Shown here: piece after piece, positions 1 to 11,651 of the stretch
Numbering within the stretch: the first letter of the stretch is position 1
Layout: each line of letters opens with the position of its first letter
Assembly (NCBI GenBank): GCA_963995505.1
Contig: OZ023198.1
Coordinates: 434,001 to 498,000, forward strand
Length of the DNA stretch: 64,000 nucleotides
Reading direction: 5' to 3'
DNA from: Hypericum androsaemum
Taxonomy: Eukaryota; Streptophyta; Magnoliopsida; Malpighiales; Hypericaceae
The notes under the pieces: generated by a model
What the model saw: only the letters and a program-made list of their open reading frames with translations
Databases searched by the model: none
Told to the model about the DNA's origin: nothing
Program-made: the position numbers and the translations under genes

Positions 1-665
1 ATTAAAGAGATGTTTTATTGTTGTCTTTTTTTAGGAATAGAAACATATATTATAATAAATGGTTTACAGTATAGAAAAAAAATACATATATAAAGTACGG
101 AGACATTGAACAAGACACGGTAACTAATCCGAAAAGAGCAGAGAGACATGAGTGGAAACGAAGGGTGGACGAGAATCTACATCCAAAGCGGGAAGCTGCC
201 GAAACAAGCATGAGCTAAATAACCATAAGATCGCATCAAAGATACAGCCTCGTGGGCATTTGAATGCATACGAGATGTACACAAATGAGAACCAAAATCG
301 AACAAGTTCAACCAAGACAAATTTATCCACCTACAGCCATAAAAAAGGTATCGAGATTCGAACGGATCTCAGATCAAATCAGATCCATTCAAGCAAAAGA
401 AACAACAAAATTGTCCAACAAATCGATCCAAGCAAACTGACACAAATAATACACAAACTGTAACCATAATCTTTGGGACAGATTTTAAAATACTAACTAC
501 GATTTTAAATCCGGTTACCGAAATATCCGGTTTGAAAACCTCGGATGGTTGTATTCCAAGCTGGTTACCCCTAGGACCCACAGCCACATTGGGTCACTCC
601 CGGCCCGGCCCCCAAATAAAAGAAAAAGGAATTTGAAGGAGAAAAGAGAGAAAGAAGCAGTCGAT
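1..665. other. Upstream flank, no gene seen
   Basis: AT-rich flank before the first gene. Open frames on both strands are short and resemble no family I know. The last 100 bases become GC- and purine-rich just before the start codon at 666, as expected of the 5' untranslated leader of the HPY2-like gene. No clear TATA element was picked out. Confidence 0.5.
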
Positions 666-2697
666 ATGGCGTCGAACGCAGAGCCCGCTGGCTACGCGCC
701 CTCCAGAATATTCAGGAACACCGCTTCATCCCTCGTCGCCGACAACCAAAACCTTCTCGCCGTATGTTTCTTGGCCCTTTTCTGTTCGTTTAATCTACGT
801 TCTGATATTCAGAGTAGAGTAGTGTCGGGTTCAATTTGTGTATCAAGGGCTTTCTGATGCTTAGCGGAAAACGGGAGTGCGGTAGCAGAAACTTAGCTTG
901 AATTGTTAAAGCTCCGTTTGCCTCGTCGGTTGGCTCAAACAAACATCAGAAACGAGGAAAATATTTTCTTTTGTAAAATGAACTTTTTGTTTTTTAGAAA
1001 TCGAGGGGCGAAGATGTCCACTAATTTTTATTAACCGCGCGCTAAATAGAGCGCTTACAACGAGATAGATAAACATTAGTGCAAAAAACTAAACGGAGTA
1101 TCGGAAAGGACATAATTGTATCTTGTATCTTATAGTGTGATGTATCTGTGTTGTCCAGTCTCCCATTATAAAGTTGAATTGTCCTCTAATCTCTCCCTCT
1201 CTTTGTACAGGAGATACGCAAGGCCTATAACATGATGAAAGGGATTGCATTGGACCTCGAGAGACAGAATCAAGCAGCAGAGGTTGAGCGGGAGTCGGGT
1301 TCAGATTGCATATTTCTTTCTTTTATTCACATAGGAGATTCAGTGATCTGCTTAGATTGTTTTAATTGAGCTTTTTACGGGGTCGACGGTTTACTTATCG
1401 AGGTCGTATTCCAGGTCAAGGAGCTCGAAAGCGCGGTCGCTGAGTTGTTAGAAGAATGTGAGAACATAGGTCATTATGGAGCAGCGGTTGAGGCAGTTGC
1501 TAATGGGTACACACCAACAGAGGAGGTGCTTCTGTGCTGCACTACTCCTGTACTGAAGATAATTTTTTAAACCTTGCTTTTAGGTCAACGATCTTACAAT
1601 GTAAAATGTTCACGTTGCAGTCAACTGATTTCGAGAAAGTACTTGACGCGGAGGTTGCGAAGCTTAAAAGGAGCTCGTCATCAAATCTACAAAGCCATCC
1701 ATGGATGCGACAATTTAGAGAAGCTGTTTGGGTATGTGTTCATCACTGAATTCGGCTGTGCTTTTGGTTATTATAACCTATATTGTCGACAACGTGAAAG
1801 AATAATGCAAACTAAGGGCGGGACATCATTTTATTTTGTTGCAAGGATGCTTACTCGAACAATCAGTGTTTCATATTTTGTTGTTCAGAATGTTCATCAC
1901 GCAGGACAACCAATGCCAGGTGACGAGGAGGCTGATATTGTAATGACGAGCACCCAGTCCAGCCTTTTGAATCTCATGTGCCCTGTCAGTGGAAAACCTA
2001 TTGTTGAACTCAAAGAACCAGTTAGGAGGTACTATATATTCAGTAGGTGTTCTTTTTTTTTCTTGGAAAGGATTTCTGGTCTGTGATTTAATTGTTCATT
2101 CCATAACTGGCTTCAAGTTTGTTTATTTTCTCCACATGGTTGCTGATTGTTTCCATCAACTTCCGAAACATCGTCTGCAATCAATTTGCTTTTACTTCTG
2201 ACTAGTATAATCTATACGCTATGTTGGTATAAGGAAGTATAAAGTTGCTTGCATATGTGTGTTTGTTGTAGTCCAATTGGATGAAGTATTAAAACTTTGG
2301 CTCTAGCTGCTCAGCACCAATATTTCGTTGGGAGATCCAAACTTATTGATATATATCTTTTGGTTGGTTCCCTGGTGCAGTACCGAGTGCAAGCATATAT
2401 ACGAATTAGAGGCAATTAAGGTTTACATCTCTCGCAATAAGCCACAAGCAAAATGCCCCATTGCAGGTAATCTTTGTTTTATTTTCTGCTTCTTCTGCTT
2501 GGAAGCCTTCAATTTGTGCCAAAACCTTACCTCCTATCCGCATTGCGTTAGGTTGCCCGAGGTTTCTGAGCGCAGACAAAGTGGTATGCGATTCTATTTT
2601 GCTCGCTGAAATTGACGAAATGCATCAGACGAGTAAAGAAACAGCTCGGGCAGCTGTAATTGAAGATTTTACTGCAGTTTATGAGGATGACGATTGA
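666..2697 (+). CDS. HPY2: E3 SUMO-protein ligase HPY2/MMS21 (NSE2)
   Basis: SUMO E3 ligase of the SMC5/6 complex, acting in the nucleus in DNA repair, cell-cycle control and meristem maintenance. Inferred exons: 666-761, 1211-1282, 1415-1525, 1621-1731, 1889-2028, 2381-2466, 2552-2697. They join in frame to 253 residues, close to the plant family length. The N-terminal half (about 1-130) is helical, as in NSE2 proteins that dock on SMC5. A conserved block HHAGQPMPGD lies near residue 133 and the SP-RING starts at CPVSGKP (about residue 160), continuing through CKHIYE and CPIAG with Cys/His zinc ligands. The C-terminus ends in an acidic tail EDDD. The start at 666 is the first ATG of the frame and gives the family's MASxA-type beginning. 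All introns are GT-AG. Identification by recall of the Arabidopsis homologue is firm. Confidence 0.93.
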
Positions 2698-2939
2698 TAA
2701 GAGTTGCTGCTCGGCAAGTTGCTGTAGTTTCTCATCAGATGGTCCTTCTCCGGCTTTTGGGTAGTGGAACGGTATATAGTTTCGCCTGTTCATGGTTTTG
2801 TCGCAGTTCCAAACTATGTTTTCTTTTATGGTTTCCTACTTCTAACTTTTGTTCATTAAAAATCAGACAAAGTATTGTGCTTATAAAGTACTTTCAGAGA
2901 TCATCCAAATACTTGGCTAGACATGCAAGAAAAGGTACA

Positions 2940-3260
2940 TCATACGTCATAGACTCGCACTAATGCGAGGGAGAGAGCATCGGCAACATGATTGTCCTCT
3001 CTAGTTCCCAATTACGACCCAAGAGCTCTCGTGCACGATGGATAAGATTGAACAAGGGTGATCTTGTGGGATATCCCGACGAACATACTGATATAGTAGT
3101 ATGGTGAGGGAAGAGTGGACCTCAACAAACACACTACGTCCGTAGGGACAGTCCCATGCAAGTTTAAGGCTCTGTGACGAGGGTTATGCACCAGCCAATC
3201 CCCTTCACGAAAGCACAAGTCTAATACCCTACAACATCTCTGATGACTCATCATCCTGCA
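2940..3260 (-). pseudogene. Decayed LINE RNase H C-terminal fragment
   Basis: On the minus strand this stretch reads, in broken frames, like the end of a plant LINE RNase H domain. One frame gives LIHRARELLGRNWELE and another gives REDNHVADALSLA, a variant of the REGNxVADALA motif containing the last catalytic Asp. A better preserved relative is at 27708-28470 (LISRAHELL and REGNCVADALSK). At least one small deletion separates the two parts. No TSD or poly(A) was found. It lies about 250 bases beyond the HPY2 stop codon. Confidence 0.6.
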
Positions 3261-3493
3261 CCTTATGGTCCTAGGTTCATCCAGACATTTTTGTCTGAAT
3301 CAAAGTTGTTAAAAATAGTCAAAATTTTCAAATTGGCCAACCGGGATTTCAAACTATGAAAGACATTCGAGTACATTATGATAGACATATGGATATATAT
3401 TATAATAATGTTTTGCTTGATTTCTGAAACATAGAGCAGAAATTACTCATAATCTAAAAAAATGATCGTTTTACCGGATGGAACCGCCCAATT

Positions 3494-3700
3494 AGGAATG
3501 ACAAAATACTCATATTTTGTGAGTCGAGTCTTATTGTACCCGATAGATCTAGAACATATTAATTTTGATTGAGTTTAGGGTAGAATATGACATAAAGTAT
3601 AGATCCACTTTTACTGATAGAACTTAGGATATGGTATAAATCTTACCATAAACTTTAACTTAAATCATAGTCTATCTTTTTATTCATAAAATGTATATTG
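3494..3700. repeat. Partial hAT-like MITE end
   Basis: The sequence starting near 3494 (TTAGGAATGACAAAATACTC) resembles the reverse complement of the right end of the 36872-37527 element, including the following run about a pentanucleotide-rich 'gagtc' segment. I see only one terminus and no TSD, so this is probably a truncated copy. The rest of 3260-3960 is AT-rich with no other structure noted. Confidence 0.35.
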
Positions 3701-3964
3701 ACTTCAATTTTGAGATACTTATCCTTTTTATCATTAAATTTATATTGCAAAATTCGATACTACCCGTAAAATGTGAAATTTATTTAAATTTAATATGCAA
3801 CATTTAAATTTACATAAAAAATTTATCAATTATAAAATGCTTATGAATCGGACCATACAAACCTAAGAAAACAAGGGTATAAGTTTAATATTGAAAATTT
3901 TCTAGGATGGATAAACAAAAACATAATTTTTTTTAGAAACAAAGGATTACTGGTATATTAATCA

Positions 3965-3965
<1 letters not shown>

Positions 3966-4012
<47 letters not shown>
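3966..4012. repeat. (TA)n microsatellite
   Basis: An uninterrupted AT dinucleotide run of about 47 bases, roughly 140 bases upstream of the ERL1-like start codon. Likely length-polymorphic. Confidence 0.95.
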
Positions 4013-4015
<3 letters not shown>

Positions 4016-4150
4016 CCGACCCGGATGAAACAAAAACATATCCATGACCATTGAGACGCCCAGTGAAGTAATTTAATTAATCTGGTCGATAAAGTATAAA
4101 GATGTGCAAATTAATGGCCACCAAAAATTAGAAAACAACCAAACAGGGTA

Positions 4151-6447
4151 ATGGCATCATCGTCTAGAATTTTATTCCTAAAGGTGTCGTCATCATCCAT
4201 GTACAGACCTACATCCTGCTGCTCGCTTCTCTTCCCGTTCCCCTTCATTCCCCAATTCCCCAAAACCCAACACAAACCCTTTTCCCCATCATCCTGTGTC
4301 CCAAATTACAGAATTGCCACCGCCGCCAGTTCGGAAGAAGATCAACTTCCCTCCACTTGGCTCCCTTCTCCTCCTCCCAGTATTAACCGGTGGAGGCCAA
4401 TGTGCTTGTATCACACCCAAGGCAAATGCTCAAAAGTATATTTTTTTTCGGACCTTAACTTATTGCAGCTAACCTGTTTGGTTTAATGTCTCAATGAGAG
4501 GGAACACGTTTTGTCTGGTTTCCTAGTGTTTTGGTTTACCCTTTTGGCCTTAATGCGGGTTTTTTTTTCTTGGCTTCTTCGATTCAGCTGGATGATCCGA
4601 CTCATTTGGAGAAGTTTAATCATGATTTCAGCAGGGACCTGAATGTCGATGCTGACTGTCTGGGACGGAAGCGTCCACAAGCTTTCGACCATTTCTTGGT
4701 TCTTGACCTGGAAGGGAAGGTTGAGATTCTCGAATTCCCCGTGCTCTTGATCGATGCGAAAACTATGCGTGTTTTAGACTTGTTCCACAGGTTACCAAAC
4801 TTTCGTTTCTTTATCTCCAGTGATGAGAATACATTCAGCTACTTTTACGATGTTCTTACTTGTTCGATTACAGGTTTGTCAGGCCCTCGGGGATGAGTCA
4901 GCAAAGAGTTGATGAATACATTGCAAACAAATATGGCAAGTTTGGAGTTGATAGGTACTTAATATTAAGCTTTTCAACTACATTAGCTTCTGAATACACA
5001 GATCTGAGGATCAGGGAAGCTCCCGATTAGCTCATGTAATCGAAATGGTGTCTCGGTTGGAATCTGGACAGGCCTTTTATCTTGGAACAAAGGCTGCTTT
5101 CTCTGAATCAGATGCCTGTTTATGGATTCACAAGATCAATTGTGGCTGTGTGCAATTGTTTTCATTCTGAAGCCTTATGTGGATTTGTAGAGCTATTTCA
5201 TTTTGGCCGGTTTGATGTCGTTTGACACTTTGCTCAAATTGGTAGGGTCTGGCATGACACAGCTATCCCATTTATTGAAGTTGTACAGCAATTTGAGACA
5301 TGGTTGAGTGGGCATCATTTGTGGGAAAAGAAGCACGGTGGCTCCCTTAATCGAGCAGCATTTGTAACCTGGTAAGTCATGTCTATCTGGCCTAGGGTAT
5401 CTGTCCACTATGATTTTGCGATCCTCGAGCATTGCTTTGAAATAGAGGGCGATCTCGTTCTGCTCAAAAAGTGCACCTCCTTGAACCCTGTTGTGTCCCT
5501 GCTTCTCACCTGTCTATATGTATGTGACCCAGTTCCAAACTACCAAGTTCCAGTGGGTAACGGTAAGAGAATTACTATTTATGGTGGCAAACCTGTTCTT
5601 AGTTGCTGCTGGAAGTTCCAGCAGTGCCAAAGTTTTTCATACTAGACAGAAGATTAGAGAGAGCTTTAAACTCTCACGCCTATGGGAAAGAGCCATGCTC
5701 TTGCAATTTTTGGCTCATCTTCTTAGATGGGTTTGTTGACGCAGCTTCCCGTGGTGTTATAGCCGCTGATTTTTTTCCTCGTAGTTTGCTATGGAGTGAG
5801 GAATGGATACCGGATATTGTCTTGCATAAAATCAGTCTTCAATGTGCGTCCTGTAGTTGTTTCATTGTGTCCATTCAGATTATTCGTGCATTATAATTCA
5901 GAAAGCTTTTGTTTCTCTGGAATCAGTGGGAATTGGGATGTGAAGACAAAGGTACTTCAGCAATGCAAAGTGTCAAGAATGAAGATTCCACCATATTTTA
6001 TGGAATGGATTAACTTGAAAGATGCTTATAAGAACTTCTACAATCCTCAGAAAGAGGTGAGCCCTCATATTCATGGTTCAATTACTGTCATCCATGATCT
6101 TAATGCTTGAATACGTCGTCAGCTACATTTCATTTCTCCCTTGTTTTGGCTTATCGCGAATGAAGACACTCGCTATAATGCTATATCATGCTCATATTAT
6201 TGCGACGTGGTTAGCGGGTACTGATCGAATTTATCTACGATGGCAGGCCCGAGGTATGAGGACGATGATGGAACAACTTAGATTGCCGATGCTGGGTTCT
6301 CACCACTTGGGAATTGATGACACCAAAAACATAGCCAGAGTTTTGCTGCGTATGCTGGGTGATGGTGCTGTAGTGGCTGTAACTGCATGGAGAAATCCCG
6401 ATTCCTTTGAAGATGTCCGTTTCCTGTACAAAAATCGTATAGTTTAA
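4151..6447 (+). CDS. ERL1: ERI1-like 3'-5' exoribonuclease (ERL1 type), plastid
   Basis: DEDDh-family 3'-5' exoribonuclease. The Arabidopsis homologue trims chloroplast rRNA, and a plastid location is inferred here. Inferred exons: 4151-4435, 4588-4790, 4874-4954, 5246-5371, 5927-6056, 6247-6447, giving 341 residues. The first ~60 residues are Ser-rich and poor in acidic residues, as in a chloroplast transit peptide. The catalytic Asp and Glu are in LVLDLEGK (about residues 133-140), the second Asp is in CGNWDVKTK, and the general-base His plus last Asp are in SHHLGIDDTKN near residue 295. MCLYHTQGKC before the domain also matches plant homologues. All introns are GT-AG and phases match. The start is the first ATG in the frame; the leader upstream is AT-rich. 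Confidence 0.92.
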
Positions 6448-7186
6448 TTCCTGGCTTTTCACTTCAAAAAATTCAGTAAAAATAGTTTCAAGTTTGCATC
6501 TTGTATGCTTTCAAAATGATAAGAACGGATTCACAAACAAATTCGTGGAATAACTAAGTCATCTAATAACCATTATGTCAATGCGATATGCCTGCTATTG
6601 TAAGAGCGAAGCTATACCAACTGAGTTATATCTCCCCGAGCCAAAGGGAGTATGCATGAAAGAATCAGATATTTTTTCTATTCTTTTTTTTGGTGCAGCT
6701 GGACCATTCTGGATTTGAATCAAAGACTTTGCCCGTGAAATAAATCACCGCACCTCTGGTCCAACGAATTGGGAAAAAATCAATAGATTCTTTTTCAGCA
6801 TGATTCATCCTTTCCAAATGTAGCATAGATAAAACGAACACTTATATTAATTTGAAAAATCCGAAAAAATTAATATCAGCTAGAACAGAAAACAAACTCC
6901 TCAGCTGGCCGGATAAATCATCAAACAAAGACTTTTTTTCTTATGTAATACAAAAGCCAACACAATCAATCTCAATTCCCTTTCTTTTGAAGAGTAATCT
7001 CAACTGGCTTTTTCAACATATGAATAAAATAGTTGATGTTTCTTGTGTGCGGGAGGACGCTCTCTTAAGTTTTACAATATATAGCTTGTTGAGCATCATC
7101 TCTCAATGTCTACACCAATCAAATAAAGAAATAAACGATGTTTCTGATCGGTCGGATTGCGTTTTTAAAAAAACCATACGAAACCA
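6448..7186. other. Intergenic between convergent genes
   Basis: Convergent 3' flanks of the ERL1-like and C2-domain genes. Apart from the plastid-derived fragment at 6595-6830, I see only AT-rich DNA with short frames. No terminator-type structure can be assigned in a plant gene. Confidence 0.5.
6595..6830 (-). other. Nuclear plastid DNA fragment (NUPT): trnI-trnA
   Basis: This 236-base stretch is a decayed copy of the plastid inverted-repeat region between trnI-GAU and trnA-UGC. The reverse complement carries the 5' exon of trnA (6598-6636, with AGTTGGTATAGCTTCGCTC-like text), the short trnI-trnA spacer, the 35-base 3' exon of trnI (6700-6734) and the end of the trnI group II intron (6735-6830). 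Compared with the plastid sequence as I remember it, most changes are C to T or G to A, the usual decay of methylated nuclear copies. Neither tRNA is intact, so no function is expected. It begins about 150 bases after the ERL1-like stop codon. Confidence 0.85.
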
Positions 7187-8317
7187 TCACATGTAGGATT
7201 GGCTATCCACACTACTTTGGTGATGGACCCTCCTTTTCTTGTGTCCCCTTTTACCGCGGCTGGTGCCTTTGCTACCTCCGCCGCAAGTAATGGCGATTTC
7301 ACATCCAAAGAAATTGCCAAAACACGAGAACAAACCCGAATCCTCGTCATTTCTGCCCTTCCTCCGCTGTTGCCGCTTCTTCGTCAACGCCTTGTGCTGA
7401 TCAGCATCCGGAGGCAACTCCGCTCGCCACCTTTCCAGCTTTGTCCTCAGGCCTTCCACGCTGTCGTTCTCCTCCGTCCAATCGTCAAGAATCGAGCTCC
7501 CTCCGTCGTCGTTATGCGTGGCATTGTTCGCGGGGGTCTTAATAAGCCCTCGAGCAATTGCAGCTGCCACCACCGAAGCGGATGGACCCACGTCGGAATT
7601 ACAAAGCGAGCCATTCACCTGGCTACCTGCATTGTCATTGTACTTGTTGGCATTCACCAAAGAGGGATCCACCAGCGAGCCCTTCACTGCACCGACCGTC
7701 TTGTCATTGCCATCGGACAGGGTAAGCTCTGTCCGGTCGCTTCGAGTTCGACGTAGCTTGGCCGTCTTCTCTTCGAGCCGGTCCTTGCAGTTGCCACCAT
7801 CGGCAGTACTCCCGAGCATGGAACCCAAATCGCTAAGCAACGTGTAAAGAGGCATGCTTCTGGTTGACCCGTCCAAGAGCTGGTAGCCCATGTTGAGTAT
7901 TCCTTGAGGCCTTCCGGATGGCCTCCGGACCTGGAGGGACAAGAACCTCGTCTTCGAAGCGCCATTCGGAGGGACGCCATTGTTATTCGGGGGGAACATT
8001 TGGACGATAGGAACCCGAACGGATCCGATGAGGACGTCCTTGAGCCAGGCTGCAGCGAAGATCTCGACAGTAACAGCAGATGTCTCTGCATTCAGGAAGC
8101 CATCGTCAACCCGGAAGACAAACTTGTCGTTCCATTGCGGGTTCGTGTGGCCGTTTCGGTTGTCAACCTTGGTCGTCAGCTTGCGCTCCGGATGGATCCA
8201 GACAACGGCATAGGTTCGCATGGACTTGGACACAGGGCTCAGGTCCTGTGCGGACACAATGTTCAGCTCTAAGAGCTGGAACCGATGTGAATTGCCATGT
8301 ATAGCAGACATGGTCAT
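7187..8317 (-). CDS. Plant C2-domain protein, intronless
   Basis: Single-exon gene of 376 residues, with an N-terminal C2 domain (about residues 12-125) of the plant SRC2-like group. It begins with FQLLELNIVSAQDL, includes TYAVVWIHPERKLTTKVD and NPQWNDKFVFRV, and ends near LIGSVRVPI. C2 domains of this kind bind membranes, often with Ca2+. Several of the canonical Asp ligands are not evident, so Ca2+ dependence is uncertain. The middle is low-complexity and Ser/Asn/Asp-rich, followed by a basic segment. A conserved C-terminal patch CFGNFFGCEIAITCGG occurs in plant homologues. The exact biological role is unknown to me. A second ATG two codons on (MSAIHGN) could also serve as start. The leader upstream (8330-8400) is GA-rich on the coding strand. 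Confidence 0.88.
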   Translation of the reverse strand: MTMSAIHGNSHRFQLLELNIVSAQDLSPVSKSMRTYAVVWIHPERKLTTKVDNRNGHTNPQWNDKFVFRVDDGFLNAETSAVTVEIFAAAWLKDVLIGSVRVPIVQMFPPNNNGVPPNGASKTRFLSLQVRRPSGRPQGILNMGYQLLDGSTRSMPLYTLLSDLGSMLGSTADGGNCKDRLEEKTAKLRRTRSDRTELTLSDGNDKTVGAVKGSLVDPSLVNANKYNDNAGSQVNGSLCNSDVGPSASVVAAAIARGLIKTPANNATHNDDGGSSILDDWTEENDSVEGLRTKLERWRAELPPDADQHKALTKKRQQRRKGRNDEDSGLFSCFGNFFGCEIAITCGGGSKGTSRGKRGHKKRRVHHQSSVDSQSYM

Positions 8318-9050
8318 AACATTTACGTATTAGATCTTCGTTTCGAGCTCGAGCTCGCTCTCTCTCCCCCTTCGTTCGAGCTCTCTCTCTCTTCCCTTTG
8401 GTTTCTCTGTGAAACTTTGAGATGGATGTGATGAGAGAGGAGGTTCTAGGGTGAAGAATAGAGAGGGATAAATGTAAGCAATATGAGGTAGTTAAGGGCC
8501 TCAGAAAAAGTAGCCTACAGCGAATCACACAACATTTTTTTCTCGAAGAGTTCCTCGCATGTTTTAGTATGTGGCTTAATTTAAGTCTCCTGTCCTTGAT
8601 TTAGAAACCGAATGTTTACCTGGTACTGTCTAAATTTAGCTCTTGTATGACACAGAAATATGACCCCTTTTTTTATAACTATTTTGTTCTACCAGTTTTC
8701 TTTGTTGCAGGATGAGTTGTTTTGTATTTGTATTATAGCATGGGGCGCTATCACTTAGATCAACTCTTGATGGAGTTATTTTAGCTTAAACAAGAGAGCT
8801 CTACTTCGGACGTTATTTTGAAAAATTATTGTCCGAATCGTTAAGACTTTTCCGAAACCTTGACTATATCGAAGAATTTCTTATTTTTGAAGTATATCTT
8901 AAAGTTCTTTCAAGATGACTCCAATCTTTCGATCACTATTGTCACTTAGAAGGCAACATTGATAGTCATATCCTCGGTAGCAAGATCATGAAAAATCAAC
9001 CAAACTCTTTACATTACCCAACAACCTTCTTTCCATCCACTATTATGTAG
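8318..9050. other. Promoter side of the C2 gene; no other gene
   Basis: Positions 8335-8410 are a CT-rich tract on the plus strand (GA-rich on the coding strand), probably core promoter or 5' leader of the C2 gene. The rest is AT-rich and without a recognisable gene. Confidence 0.4.
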
Positions 9051-10049
9051 TCTAGAAGCGTGGCACTTTCTGCTGCCTGTGTGGATGGTGGGTTGCAGCC
9101 GAACGAATCGCTTGATGCTGCTTGTGGTGACGGGCAGCCCCTTGTTACCTTCTGCTGCCATCTGTGAAGCTCATCAGTAGGAGTTTACTTTGTCGGCTTT
9201 TGCTGTTGACGATGGATTTGAGGAAGGGACTGCTGGGGCTTTGCCTCTTGAGGATGAGTCGAATGGGGATGCTTTGCAGTCGGTAGAGAAGACGGATGAT
9301 TTGCTTTTGCAGCCTCTTGATTCTGTCCATCCGCTTGTGGTCGTGTCGAGTTCGGTGAATGCGTCGTTGTCTGTTGATTTCGACATGGAGGCTTGGCTTA
9401 ATCAGGTCCTTAACGGCGTGGACGAAGGACAGCCCATCGCTGCTGTTTCGTCCGCAGCGTCCTCGACTTTTGCAAAAGTGGTGGTTAAGAAGGTCAGGCA
9501 ACGCCGTTTGTTCCATCTGATCCCGATGCGCTCGAGTTGCCGAGTCAAGAAGCTCACGAGTAAAGCCGCTACTTTATTGCAATCTCCGTTGCAGAATCTG
9601 AAGAAATTATCTCCAGAGAAGCACGAGTTGCCGACTCTGGGCCTATGCTCATTGCTTGTAGCTACAGAGGAACACGATGCTGCTCTTCAGGAGGAGGTCT
9701 TGGCAGAGGCATGGAGGCTTGCAATTGTTTCTGACTTCTCTTGGGAAGATGATACCTCTTTTATCCTCCAAGTGATTAAAGATGTGGCGTTTTGGTCCTT
9801 TGATCCTCCTTGATTAAAAACCGTTGGGTTTTCCGTTGGTTATGGATTCTTCCTTGGGTGGTTTTGGTCCTTTGGGTGGTGTGGCATTAGAAATTTGTGC
9901 TAGATAGTGTTTATCTTTGTTTTTGTTTAGATAGGTATCTATCTAGTACTTTAGGTGCCGTGTGTTTATACCGTTGTAATTACTCTGTAATTAACTTTTG
10001 GTGAGTTTAATGCAATTTTACTTATCAAAAAAAATTCTAGAAGCGTGGC
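9051..10049 (+). mobile_element. Retroposon with 14-bp TSD and 3' poly(A)
   Basis: A 971-base insertion (9065-10035) is flanked by perfect 14-base direct repeats TCTAGAAGCGTGGC at 9051-9064 and 10036-10049. The 3' end carries a short A tract directly before the second repeat. This is the signature of target-primed reverse transcription by LINE machinery. The 3' part (about 9830-10030) is T/G-rich and non-coding, like a plant LINE 3' UTR. No reverse transcriptase is present, so it is either a non-autonomous element or a truncated/rearranged LINE. A diverged relative of bases about 9655-9830 lies at 12488-12665. Confidence 0.88.
9190..9813 (+). pseudogene. Open frame inside the retroposon, unknown product
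   Basis: A 207-codon open frame covers most of the retroposon body. It begins without an ATG (first Met near 9385); an upstream stop at 9178-9180 and a different open frame before it (about 9063-9170) suggest a frameshift or an upstream-truncated protein. The predicted protein is acidic at first, then basic (KKVRQRR, RVKKLTSKAA), and ends in a Trp/Phe-rich segment EAWRLAIVSDFSW. The C-terminal part is recognisable in the second copy at 12488-12665, so it is family sequence. I do not recognise it; a LINE ORF1 remnant is one possibility. Confidence 0.4.
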
Positions 10050-11651
10050 GATAAATTTCTTTTCACTAGCATCGTCAGCTTTTATACTTCTTCTAAACAA
10101 ATTTCAAAAATCCTTTGTAGTCTCTCTGGAAGAATAAAAATTGAATATTGCATCGTCGAGAAAATTGAGAATGAAAATTGTGATATAGGCCATGCATCAA
10201 CAATTGCAGCTCTTTGAGGATCAATAGCATCCTCTACTGGATTACTCTCCTTAAAATACCGGGTTAATTTAAGGTAGTTAAGAAAAATATCATCTTATGT
10301 TGCCAATTTAGAATTATTACCCTTAAATTTTTCCTGTCTCTCCAATTGAGAAAATGACAGTGGAATTTTTAAAACCGTAGTCACAGTCTCACCACCACTA
10401 ATTTTCACAAAACACAGCGTTCACATTGTTGGTGTCTTGGTGATATAAATTTCAACCATCTATATATCACGAAGATAGCAAGAAATATCATAATAACGAT
10501 TTTCAACCATATATATCACAAATATAACATAAAATTAAAATATTATAATGACTATTTCAAGAAATATCAACGTGAAAGTTTGGGCCAAACACGATTAACA
10601 ATTTCACAATTGAATCTACTTTTTGGAGTGAAAACCCTCCTTTCGCAAATATAATACTAGGTCCACAAAGTGAAACCGAACATGCAAATTTCTAGTGTAG
10701 CAAATTATGATATCTATAGTTATAAGAGGCCATATAGGTATTTTAACAATCTCAATAACTTTTACGATTTATTTAAGCTCAATAGAAATTAAAACATTAA
10801 AAACAATATACTTAGAGTTCAAAATCGTTGAAATTTTACTATTTAATGATCGTTCACACGCTAGATTTCAGCATGTGATCTTCCTAAGATTTAATATATG
10901 CATATAACTGTAAATAGATAAAAGTATATTCACAAACATAATTTGAGCAAAATGTAGGATACCGTTATTCTCACAGCAGTCGTAATGTCTCATGATTCGA
11001 TCGACTATCACTATAAACTAACACTAATCTTTTCCAGCGTGAGAAACAATGATTATAATAAGAGACAATTGATGTACAAGTTTTTTATGCAATATAATTA
11101 AGAGGGGAATATCCGTTGATTGAGAGCAAAATGAACGAGATTATTTCTTTAATATAAACTACGGGCTAAGGAGCCTGTAATCTTGATTCATCAATAAATA
11201 GGTAGTTCATATTGGGTACATCAGGTGAGACTGGTGAGACTAACAGCCTTAAATCATCCAAATACATATTGAATACAGAGTTCCTAGTGTCGAACACCAA
11301 ACCCCAGGGGCCGAGGGTTAATTTACCCTTCTTTTAATGTAGAAAAAGTACACATAAGTACCATGTAGTTTAGCGAATTCCACATTTAAGGCTCGTGATT
11401 TAAAATTGCAGATTCAAACCCTGTGGTTTAACTTTTTGGGACACACCTTGGTCCCGGGCAGCTTCCCGACTACTTGGCATGCCATATCACTCAAAATGAT
11501 GTCGTTTGAAGTCCTAAGTGGACACTTCGATGTATAAGCCAATGATGACATGGCATTTGGCAAATTATCAAAAAGTCCCAAACCACATCAAATTTAAGGG
11601 AATTAGCAAATTAGAAATTTTGATAAACAAGCGCAATTTTGATCAAATTAG
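10050..11651. other. AT-rich intergenic DNA
   Basis: No coding potential. Positions about 10440-10560 contain two imperfect copies of a short 'ttcaaccat...tatatcac' segment. From about 11345 the sequence has the look of a TIR-type MITE body, but no pair of ends was identified. Confidence 0.4.

Noticed and set aside
6598..6734. Functional tRNA-Ala or tRNA-Ile genes
   Set aside because: Only one exon of each split plastid tRNA is present and both carry substitutions.
7199..8304. Several plus-strand open frames across the C2 gene
   Set aside because: They are antisense shadows of a GC-rich intronless gene and have no family resemblance.
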